A DNA stretch of 5,257 nt from CAZTKP01 sp964614215 (lineage in GTDB: Bacteria; UBP6; UBA1177): contig CAZTKP010000178.1 in assembly GCA_964614215.1 (NCBI GenBank), positions 1 to 5,257 of the forward strand. The letters run 5' to 3'. Of the stretch, positions 1 through 5,257 are shown piece by piece. A program made the position numbers and the translations under genes. The notes beneath the pieces are model-generated. The model was given only the letters and a program-made list of their open reading frames with translations, did no database searches and was not told where the DNA came from. Position 1 is the first letter of the stretch; every line of letters starts with the position of its first letter.

Positions 1-159
1 CAACTCATTGACGATCAGCAGTGAATCAGCTTCAACAGAGAAAAAAGTCTTCAAAGCAGTGGCATTTTGTCCTATCACGACGAGATCTTTCTCAAAAAGA
101 TAGTCTGCAAACAGACTTTGACCAAAAAGAAGAAGGAGTATGAATAAGAGTTTTTTCAT
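1..159 (-). CDS. Exported protein of unknown function (N-terminal 53 residues, cut by the left window edge)
   Basis: I do not recognise this protein. The frame is open from an ATG at 159 down to base 1, giving 53 codons with no stop. It opens with a classic signal peptide: MKK, a run of Leu/Ile/Phe at residues 4-12, then GQSLFA with a likely signal peptidase I cut after A18 and before D19. There is no cysteine, so it is not a lipoprotein. The mature part begins DYLFEKDLVVIG and should be periplasmic, surface or secreted. The start lies two bases after the stop of the ZIP transporter (TAA-AT-ATG) and has no clear Shine-Dalgarno, which suggests translation coupled to the transporter and a shared mRNA. 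A role linked to metal uptake is only inference from position. The reading frame and signal peptide are clear; the function is not. Confidence 0.75.
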   Translation of the reverse strand, partial: MKKLLFILLLLFGQSLFADYLFEKDLVVIGQNATALKTFFSVEADSLLIVNEL

Positions 160-161
160 AT

Positions 162-986
162 TTACAGAAACAGCAGAAGGCTTATAGCCATAACGATCAT
201 TCCTGCAACAAGACCGTAGATCGTCAGATGATGTTCGCCGTATTCTTCCGCTGACGGAAGCAGTTCATCAAGTGAGATAAAGACCATGATCCCCGCAACT
301 CCGGCAAAGAGAATCCCGAACACTGTGTCGTTTAGGAACTGCATCAGGATAAGATAACCTATCAATGCTCCAACAGGTTCGGAAAGTCCGGAAAGAAAGG
401 AGTAGATAAATGCCTTTTTTCTGTCTCCCGTCGCATAGAAAATGGGAACAGAAACGGCAATACCTTCGGGGATGTTATGTATAGCGATTGCAACGGCGAT
501 GGCAACACCCAGAGACGGATCTTTTAAGGCAGCTGTAAAAGTCGCAAGACCTTCAGGAAAGTTATGAATGGCAATTGCAATGGCGGCAAAAACGCCCATT
601 CTGTAAAGTTTTTTGCCTTTATCATCGGTATTTTTTTCCGCTTTTTCATCGGTCATGTTCTCAATAAGCTTCACTTCGTGAGGGTTTTCATATGAAGGAA
701 TGAGTTTATCGATCAGCGCGATAACGAGCATTCCTCCGAAAAAAGCTCCGACAGTTGCCCATGTTCCTGTAACTTCACCAAGATCGGAGATGAGAGAATC
801 TTTAGCTTTCACAAAGATCTCCACAAAACTGACATAGATCATTACACCTGCTGAAAATCCAAGTGATACAGCCAGAAATCTGGTGTTCGTACGTTTTGCA
901 AAAAAAGCGAGAGCACTTCCGATGCCTGTTGAAAGTCCTGCAAAAAGAGTAAGTCCGAATGCGATAGCTACTGTATTAAAATCCAT
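162..986 (-). CDS. zupT: ZIP-family metal (zinc/divalent cation) uptake transporter, ZupT-like
   Basis: This inner-membrane transporter is expected to bring Zn(II), and possibly Fe(II), Mn(II) or other divalent ions, into the cytoplasm. The 274-residue length is close to E. coli ZupT (about 257). About eight hydrophobic segments are visible, the first at residues 4-30. The two ZIP metal-binding helices carry HNFPEG at 141-146 and HNIPEG at 170-175. The next helix has the expected acidic residue (SEPVG, E203), followed by the conserved SLDELLP at 238-244. The cytoplasmic loop at about 98-131 is charged (Lys, Glu, Asp) with one histidine (H103), so it is not the His-rich loop of many ZIPs. H252-H253 sit in the short loop before the last helix. 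The ATG at 986 has a G-rich Shine-Dalgarno (GGGGGTGG) just upstream and lies about 24 bases after the predicted transcription start. The exact metal range cannot be read from sequence. Confidence 0.93.
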   Translation of the reverse strand: MDFNTVAIAFGLTLFAGLSTGIGSALAFFAKRTNTRFLAVSLGFSAGVMIYVSFVEIFVKAKDSLISDLGEVTGTWATVGAFFGGMLVIALIDKLIPSYENPHEVKLIENMTDEKAEKNTDDKGKKLYRMGVFAAIAIAIHNFPEGLATFTAALKDPSLGVAIAVAIAIHNIPEGIAVSVPIFYATGDRKKAFIYSFLSGLSEPVGALIGYLILMQFLNDTVFGILFAGVAGIMVFISLDELLPSAEEYGEHHLTIYGLVAGMIVMAISLLLFL

Positions 987-1016
987 TCTTCCACCCCCGT
1001 AGTTAAAACCGCATGA

Positions 1017-1045
1017 ATTGTATTTTATTGTAGAAGTAGTGTCAA
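1017..1045 (-). promoter_or_regulatory. Near-consensus sigma-70-type promoter for the zupT pair
   Basis: On the minus strand a perfect -35 TTGACA (plus-strand bases 1040-1045) is followed after exactly 17 bases by a -10 TACAAT (1017-1022, five of six matches). Transcription should start near 1010, leaving a short leader of about 24 bases before the zupT ATG at 986. I saw no convincing Zur-, MntR- or Fur-like palindrome over the promoter, but I could not run a matrix scan. Confidence 0.8.
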
Positions 1046-1080
1046 GGCCGAGATTTCTTTTAATATTCTTTGCTTTTTTC

Positions 1081-1089
1081 TGCTACTAT
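1081..1089 (+). promoter_or_regulatory. Possible extended -10 promoter element for the GAF-GGDEF gene
   Basis: The sequence TGCTACTAT matches an extended -10 (TGn followed by TACTAT, five of six to TATAAT), and it lies about 40 bases before the ATG at 1130. The -35 position (around 1059-1066) is AT-rich and not consensus, which is tolerated with an extended -10. The gene needs a promoter in this gap because its upstream neighbour is divergent. This is the best candidate, but it is weaker than the zupT promoter. Confidence 0.4.
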
Positions 1090-1129
1090 CCTAAAATGAC
1101 TGCATATTGTTTGAAAACGGAGCAGGGAG

Positions 1130-2146
1130 ATGACACAGGAACCGATCAGCTCAACACTTTTTGATTCAGTTTACAAAATTGCATCGTCTCTTACTTCCAC
1201 TCTCAAGGAGGAAGAGGTTCTTAACAACATCATGGCCCTTGTCGGTGAGATCTTTCAGCCTGATAACTGGTCACTTTTTTCCTATCTGGAAGATGAACAC
1301 AAACTTGAGTTCAGGATTGTTGTCGGAAAAGAGTCTGACCATCTTATCGGAAAGTCTTTTTCCGCAGACTCCGGAGTTGCGGGGATTTGTCTCAACAGTA
1401 GAAAACCTATAGTTATTCCAGACACTTCCAAAGATGACAGGATACTGGACATTGGAAACGGGAAAGTTGAAATTAAATCTATAATTGCTGTTCCCATGTA
1501 TTCAATGGATAAACCTCTTGGAGTTATTGAACTCATAAACGCACACGAAGCATGTTTCCTGCCTGAGAAATTAAAACTTCTTGAAACGCTTGCCGATTTT
1601 GCATCAATTTCCATGCAGAACTCCATGTATATGAGAACAATAGAGAAAAAGGCCACTATTGATGATTGTACGGATCTCTATAATGCAAGGTTCATGTACA
1701 CTATCCTCAACAAGGAAATATCAAGATTCAGGAGAAACGGCACAACTTTCGGTCTGGTTTTCTTTGATCTTGATCACTTTAAAAATGTGAATGATAACTA
1801 TGGGCATCTTATCGGATCTCAATTACTTCGTGAGGTCGCAGGAGTCATAAAGGAATGTATCCGTCCCACAGACTGGGGCGTGAGATACGGAGGTGATGAA
1901 TTTGTAGTTATCCTTCAGAACGCAGGTTACAGTGAAACAATGACAGTAACTGAAAGAATTCAGGAGAAACTTAACAGCAGAACCTTTTTTAAAAAGGAAG
2001 GTTTCAATATAAAGGTCCCGGCAAGTTTCGGTATAGCCATCTTCCCTGAAGACGGCGGAGATATTGAAGGGATTATCAAAGCGGCCGATAACGCAATGTA
2101 CGAAGCCAAAAGGACCGGAAGGAACAAGATCTGTCATTGCGCCTGA
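1130..2146 (+). CDS. Cytosolic GAF-GGDEF cyclic dinucleotide synthase (diguanylate cyclase or Hypr-type cGAMP synthase)
   Basis: This 338-residue protein has no membrane segment, so it should be cytosolic. Residues about 10-165 form a GAF sensor domain (GVAGICLNSRKPIVIPDTS at 82-100, then IIAVPMYSMDKPLGVIELIN at 118-137), whose ligand is unknown. Residues about 175-336 are a GGDEF domain: TDLYNARF at 181-188, FFDLDHFKNVND at 211-222 with metal ligand D213, K218 and base-contacting N221, the GGDEF motif at 254-258, and K327 and R331 near the end. An RxxD inhibitory site (RPTD, 245-248) sits five residues before GGDEF, as in feedback-inhibited diguanylate cyclases. The notable change is GHLIGS at 225-230: S230 replaces the PleD D344-equivalent aspartate, as in Hypr enzymes that make 3',3'-cGAMP. 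The product could therefore be cGAMP, c-di-GMP or both. Start: GGAG at 1119-1122 is seven bases before the ATG. Confidence 0.93.
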   Translation: MTQEPISSTLFDSVYKIASSLTSTLKEEEVLNNIMALVGEIFQPDNWSLFSYLEDEHKLEFRIVVGKESDHLIGKSFSADSGVAGICLNSRKPIVIPDTSKDDRILDIGNGKVEIKSIIAVPMYSMDKPLGVIELINAHEACFLPEKLKLLETLADFASISMQNSMYMRTIEKKATIDDCTDLYNARFMYTILNKEISRFRRNGTTFGLVFFDLDHFKNVNDNYGHLIGSQLLREVAGVIKECIRPTDWGVRYGGDEFVVILQNAGYSETMTVTERIQEKLNSRTFFKKEGFNIKVPASFGIAIFPEDGGDIEGIIKAADNAMYEAKRTGRNKICHCA

Positions 2147-2166
2147 GAAAGATTTTACTTTTTAAT

Positions 2167-2195
2167 TTGCCAAAACGTTAATTATTAAGTATATT
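2167..2195 (+). promoter_or_regulatory. Sigma-70-type promoter of the efflux operon
   Basis: TTGCCA (2167-2172, five of six to TTGACA) is followed after exactly 17 bases by TATATT (2190-2195, five of six to TATAAT). Transcription should start near 2202, about 27 bases before the ATG at 2229. It gives the efflux genes their own expression. No hairpin with a T-tract lies between the cyclase stop (2146) and this promoter, so some read-through from the cyclase gene is also possible. Confidence 0.7.
2178..2188 (+). repeat. Small inverted repeat inside the efflux promoter spacer
   Basis: TTAAT-T-ATTAA is a perfect 5+5 inverted repeat around one base, lying between the -35 and -10 hexamers. A site there would be well placed for a repressor. 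The arms are short and the DNA is AT-rich, so chance is a real alternative. Confidence 0.3.
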
Positions 2196-2218
2196 CCATT
2201 GCTTTGCGTGGTGGGGAT

Positions 2219-2223
2219 GAGGA
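2219..2223 (+). promoter_or_regulatory. Ribosome binding site that fixes the channel-protein start at 2229
   Basis: GAGGA is followed by five bases and then ATG at 2229. The alternative ATG at 2217 has only a G-run touching it, and the upstream TTG at 2199 lies before the predicted transcription start (about 2202). The site therefore selects 2229, which also gives the cleanest signal peptide. Confidence 0.65.
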
Positions 2224-2228
2224 TTGTT

Positions 2229-3557
2229 ATGCGAGTTAGATTTAACATCCTGATTTTGTTGATTGTTCTTCTTTCGCCCGCTCTGTCCGCGCTCACTCTT
2301 GACGAGTATCTGGAAGAGGTCAGAAAGAACAGCGTAAAGATCAGGATCAAAGAAAACGAAAAAGATAAGAGCAAGTGGGAGAATCTCCAGAGCTATTCCG
2401 GTTATCTTCCGGGCCTTAATCTTAACGGTGCTTACTATTACAGCAGAGATAACGAGGATAAGCTGAGCGCTCCAGGGGCATCTGCCGACCCGACCCTGGC
2501 CAACGTTAAAAATCCTATATGGACTAGAAACATTACACTTTCTCTTCCCATTTTCCTTGGTGGCGCGAGAGTTATGGGAAATCTTATAGCCAAAAAGAGT
2601 AAGGAAGTTTCTGAAATAGATCTGGAACTTGAAAAGCTCAACGCTGAAGCAAATGCGGTCGCAGCTTATTTTCAGGCGTACATTGCTCAGGAAAACATCA
2701 GCTATACTCAAAAAGCTCTTAAGGAAGCGCAGGAGAACATGAGGACGGCAAAGCTTCTTCTTGAAGTTGGAAAGTCCACAGAGCTTGCCTATCTTAATTT
2801 TGAGCTTACATACCGTCAGAGAGAGCAGGAGCTCCGTGAATACGAACTTGATCTTGAAAACAGTAAAATGAAGATGGCATCCATTGCTTCAAAAGAAATT
2901 GAATTTAATAAGCTTGAAAAGGCTGATTATGAAAAAGTGGAAGCTATTTTTGCCGGTTCGGATCATCAGAAGATCTTTGATGAGAACAAAAAGAAAATGC
3001 TCGAACATTCTCCTGTACTTAAAAAGCTTGAAAAGTATGAAAAGATAGCAAAATACTCACAGATAATGACCTTCAGCAATCTGTTCCCTGCATTGAATCT
3101 TACCTATGTTCATGATTTTGGAACTGCCGAGGATCATCCGTTTAACGACACATATTTAAGTGATGATGACACGGTAACTCTCAGTTTAAGCTGGAATCTC
3201 TTTAACGGCTTTTCCGATGCTCTTGACTGGGAGACGGCATCTGCGGATAAAATTTCGGCTCAACTGATCTACATTGATACGAAGAACGGTCAGATCTACT
3301 CTCTGAAAAGTGTTATTTCTGCCATTTATTCACTTCTTGAGCAGATAGAGGTGGTAAAAAAGGCAGTCGAGATATCTCAGAAGGCGCTTGAACAGTCAAA
3401 GGTCAAATATGAAAGCGGAAAGGCGCTCTATCTTGATCTTCTCAACGCTCAGAACAACTACCTTAACGGCTTGAAAACTTTAATATTTCTAGAGAATTCA
3501 ATGTTTAACAGCTACTATCAGCTAAAACTTCTCACTGGTTCCGGAGACGATAAATGA
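2229..3557 (+). CDS. TolC-like outer-membrane efflux channel protein (OEP family)
   Basis: This is the outer-membrane exit duct of a tripartite efflux system, expected to act as a trimer spanning the outer membrane and periplasm. From the ATG at 2229 the protein has 442 residues, normal for the family. Residues 1-21 are a signal peptide (MRVRF, a hydrophobic core, then SPALSA with a cut before LTLDEYL). There is no lipobox, so unlike OprM-type channels it should not be lipidated. The two-fold OEP repeat is visible: each half has strand-forming segments (YLPGLNLNGAYYY near 59-71 with LSLPIFLGG near 104-112; FPALNLTYVHDFG near 286-298 with LSLSWNLFNGFSD near 318-330), followed by long helices ending in a typical G-x(n)-LN motif (VGKSTELAYLNFEL near 180-193; SGKALYLDLLNAQNNYL near 396-412). 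It is the first gene of the operon, and its stop overlaps the adaptor start as ATGA. Confidence 0.92.
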   Translation: MRVRFNILILLIVLLSPALSALTLDEYLEEVRKNSVKIRIKENEKDKSKWENLQSYSGYLPGLNLNGAYYYSRDNEDKLSAPGASADPTLANVKNPIWTRNITLSLPIFLGGARVMGNLIAKKSKEVSEIDLELEKLNAEANAVAAYFQAYIAQENISYTQKALKEAQENMRTAKLLLEVGKSTELAYLNFELTYRQREQELREYELDLENSKMKMASIASKEIEFNKLEKADYEKVEAIFAGSDHQKIFDENKKKMLEHSPVLKKLEKYEKIAKYSQIMTFSNLFPALNLTYVHDFGTAEDHPFNDTYLSDDDTVTLSLSWNLFNGFSDALDWETASADKISAQLIYIDTKNGQIYSLKSVISAIYSLLEQIEVVKKAVEISQKALEQSKVKYESGKALYLDLLNAQNNYLNGLKTLIFLENSMFNSYYQLKLLTGSGDDK

Positions 3558-4717
3558 AAAAAACGACTCTAATCCTGTTTTTAGTTCTTTCATTACTTGC
3601 TGTTTCGTGCAGTTCCCCTGAAAATGCCGCGGCATCTCAGGCAGGTGAAAAAGACAGTCAGGATCAAAAACCCGGCGGAAAGGGCGGGAAAGCAATGGCG
3701 AAAAAGGAGCTGCCTCCTAAAAAGGTAAAGGTCAGGGAGATAAAACCCTCAACAATAATCGGAAAGACATTTTTTAATGCAATTATCGAAGCTCAGAACG
3801 ATGTAACTGTCACTGCCAAGACAAACGGTGAGATCGTAAAGATGAACTTCGATCTGGGAAAATTCGTAAACAAGGGCGATACTCTTGCGGTGATCGAACA
3901 TGATATTCAGAAAGCCTCACTTGACAATGCAAAGATAATTCTTGAAAAGGCGGGACTTAATTACGATCTTCAGATGAAGATATTCAACAGGAATAAAGAA
4001 CTTTTCGATCAGAAAGCTATGTCAGCGGAAAATTTTGAGATGTCTGAAAATTCTCTGAAAAATGCAGAGCTTGCACTTGATCAGGCAAAAGCTTCTCTTG
4101 AAACTGCAAAGGTGAACTATGCAAACTGTTTTATGAAAGCCCCTTTTACAGGAACTATTGTGAACAGACCTGTTCAGCTGGGGCAGTATGTCAATATCGG
4201 TTCTCAGATAGCACGTGTCGTTGATACAAAGAATTTGCAGGCGATAGTGGGACTTACACATGTGGATCTGCTTAAGTACAAGAAATACCAGAGAAACGAG
4301 GTCGAGATCATTCTTGCTGACGGAAAGATAATTCCGGGTAAAGTTCAGGGTGTTGCTGAAGCTCCGGATAAAGCTACATCCCTTTATTCCATGAAGATAA
4401 CTTTTCAGAGCAAAAAGGACGAGGAGACAAAGAAAAGAATAGTTTTTCCGGGAATGCAGCTTAAGGTTGCGCTTTTTGGAAAAGATTATGTAAACGCCTT
4501 TAAAATAAGCAGGAACAGCATGCGGCTGCAGAAGGAAAAATACCATGTTTTTGTCGAGGACAGCGGAAAGGCGGTTAAAAAGGAGATCGAAGTTCTGGCG
4601 GATATATCGAAAATGCGGATCGCCAGGATGGTTTCAGAATCTGCAAAACCTTTTAAGCTTATAACTACAGGCCTTGATGCACTTACTGACGGCAGAAAAG
4701 TTGAGATAATAAAATAA
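3554..4717 (+). CDS. Periplasmic adaptor (membrane fusion) lipoprotein of an RND efflux system
   Basis: This adaptor joins the RND pump to the outer-membrane channel. At 387 residues it has the usual family size. It begins with a lipoprotein signal: MKK, a hydrophobic core, then LAVSC with the lipidated cysteine at C19 and SSP after it. Residues 22-58 are a low-complexity linker rich in Gly, Lys, Ala and Pro. The biotinyl-lipoyl-like domain is split as usual: VTVTAKTNGEIVKMNFDLG at 84-102 to about 115, then the alpha-hairpin (about 118-192, Ala/Leu/Lys/Glu heptads), then MKAPFTGTIVNRPVQLGQYV at 194-213. A beta-barrel (about 225-310, containing FPGMQLKV) and a membrane-proximal domain (about 311-387, ending LTDGRKVEI) follow. 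There is no His- or Met-rich metal motif as in CusB/CzcB. GGAG at 3543-3546 is seven bases before the ATG, which overlaps the channel gene's stop (ATGA). The stop overlaps the pump start (TAATG). Confidence 0.94.
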   Translation: MKKTTLILFLVLSLLAVSCSSPENAAASQAGEKDSQDQKPGGKGGKAMAKKELPPKKVKVREIKPSTIIGKTFFNAIIEAQNDVTVTAKTNGEIVKMNFDLGKFVNKGDTLAVIEHDIQKASLDNAKIILEKAGLNYDLQMKIFNRNKELFDQKAMSAENFEMSENSLKNAELALDQAKASLETAKVNYANCFMKAPFTGTIVNRPVQLGQYVNIGSQIARVVDTKNLQAIVGLTHVDLLKYKKYQRNEVEIILADGKIIPGKVQGVAEAPDKATSLYSMKITFQSKKDEETKKRIVFPGMQLKVALFGKDYVNAFKISRNSMRLQKEKYHVFVEDSGKAVKKEIEVLADISKMRIARMVSESAKPFKLITTGLDALTDGRKVEIIK

Positions 4718-5257
4718 TGAAATTTATAGAGATATTTTTAAAGAAACCGATAATTGCGCATTTTATATTTATAGCTGTGCTTATTTTCGGTATCTTTGCA
4801 ACACAGACGCTTCCTGTTGAGGAGAATCCTGAGATAAATCTGGGGTTTGCGATCATTGTTAGTTTCTATCCGGGAGCGGCTCCTAACGAAATTGAAAGAC
4901 TGATCACAATTCCTATTGAAGATGCTGTTGCAAACGTTGAAGATATCGATTTTATCAACAGCGGAAGTCAGAACGGAAAATCCAGCGTTTTTGTGAAGTT
5001 CATTGAAAATGTTGAAGATATTGACAGACGTGTCCTCGATATCCAGACGGAGATAAATAAAATACCTGATCTTCCTTCAAAAAATGAAATGTCAGGGCCC
5101 TATGTTTTCAAGATAGCTACGGGTGATACTCAGCCCATCCTGAACGTTATGCTCAGTTCTCCCACAGTAACTGATGATGAGTTTAAGGATATTTCAGAAA
5201 ATCTTAAAAGAGAGCTTACCTCAAATATTACCGGGATAAAGGATGTTCAGGTTGCAG
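4717..5257 (+). CDS. RND-family efflux pump permease (N-terminal 180 residues, cut by the right window edge)
   Basis: The ATG at 4717-4719 shares one base with the adaptor stop (TAATG), and the frame stays open to the window end. The visible 180 residues are the start of a protein normally about 1000-1050 residues long. MKFIEIFLKKPIIAHFIF leads into transmembrane helix 1 (about 11-30). The family signature follows: LPVEENPEINLGFAIIVSFY at 32-51, PGAAPNEIERLITIPIEDAV at 52-71, then the porter-domain start with INSGSQNGKSSVFVKF at 80-95 and DIQTEINKIPDLP at 108-120. The proton-relay residues of TM4 and TM10 lie outside the window. Upstream there is only a weak GAG at 4703-4705, so translation probably relies on coupling to the adaptor. 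It should pump substrates outward using the proton gradient. The substrate (drug, lipid, metal or other) cannot be assigned from this part. Confidence 0.94.
   Translation, partial: MKFIEIFLKKPIIAHFIFIAVLIFGIFATQTLPVEENPEINLGFAIIVSFYPGAAPNEIERLITIPIEDAVANVEDIDFINSGSQNGKSSVFVKFIENVEDIDRRVLDIQTEINKIPDLPSKNEMSGPYVFKIATGDTQPILNVMLSSPTVTDDEFKDISENLKRELTSNITGIKDVQVA

Noticed and set aside
1070..1075. TTGCTT as a -35 box for the cyclase gene
   Set aside because: It is only eight bases before TACTAT (1084-1089) and 29 before TATTGT (1105-1110). Neither spacing is functional for a sigma-70 promoter.
987..1129. GEMM-type cyclic dinucleotide riboswitch upstream of the cyclase, or in 2147-2228 upstream of the efflux operon
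   Set aside because: I looked because of the possible cGAMP enzyme, but neither gap shows the conserved GEMM core, and the leaders predicted from the promoters are too short to hold one.
1125..1129. GGGAG directly before ATG 1130 as its Shine-Dalgarno
   Set aside because: It touches the start codon with no spacer. GGAG at 1119-1122 has the correct seven-base spacing for the same ATG.
1983..1997. Inverted repeat CCTTTTT-T-AAAAAGG resembling a hairpin
   Set aside because: It lies inside the GGDEF coding frame, where it simply encodes Phe and Lys codons. The one-base loop is not a workable hairpin and there is no terminator context.
2178..2711. Long open frames antisense to real genes (also 1282-1656, 1823-2137, 4022-4546)
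   Set aside because: They lie opposite well-conserved protein families, show no recognisable domains of their own, and have amino-acid content expected of the complement of coding DNA.
4717..5257. A zinc-export (CzcA/CusA-type) role for the RND pump, paired with the ZIP zinc importer
   Set aside because: The two units are divergent with separate promoters and the cyclase lies between them. The adaptor lacks His/Met-rich metal motifs, and the diagnostic TM4 region of the pump is outside the window.

Overview
The window looks like chromosomal DNA of a diderm (Gram-negative-type) bacterium. It encodes a TolC-type outer-membrane channel with a signal peptide, a lipoprotein periplasmic adaptor and an RND inner-membrane pump. 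The DNA is moderately AT-rich, and ATA (Ile) and AGA/AGG (Arg) codons are common, so it is not enterobacterial in style. I cannot name the phylum from this much sequence.

Left part (1-986, minus strand): a ZupT-like ZIP metal-uptake transporter is followed two bases later by the start of a small exported protein of unknown function that runs off the left edge. The pair is read from a near-consensus sigma-70-type promoter (TTGACA-17-TACAAT) in the 143-base divergent gap at 987-1129.

Middle (1130-2146, plus strand): a soluble GAF-GGDEF nucleotide cyclase. Its active-site motif GGDEF and its inhibitory RxxD site are intact. However, the aspartate that contacts the guanine base in PleD (D344) is a serine here (S230). 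That is the substitution described for 'Hypr' GGDEF enzymes such as Geobacter GacA, which make 3',3'-cGAMP. This is the most interesting signal in the window.

Right part (2229-5257, plus strand): a tightly packed tripartite efflux operon in the order outer-membrane channel, adaptor, RND pump. The genes overlap by ATGA and TAATG and have their own promoter (TTGCCA-17-TATATT) just upstream. The pump is cut by the right edge after 180 codons. No terminator separates the cyclase from the efflux operon, so read-through is possible. No RNA genes, mobile elements, CRISPR arrays or recognisable riboswitches were seen, and no gene-free stretch reaches 300 bases.
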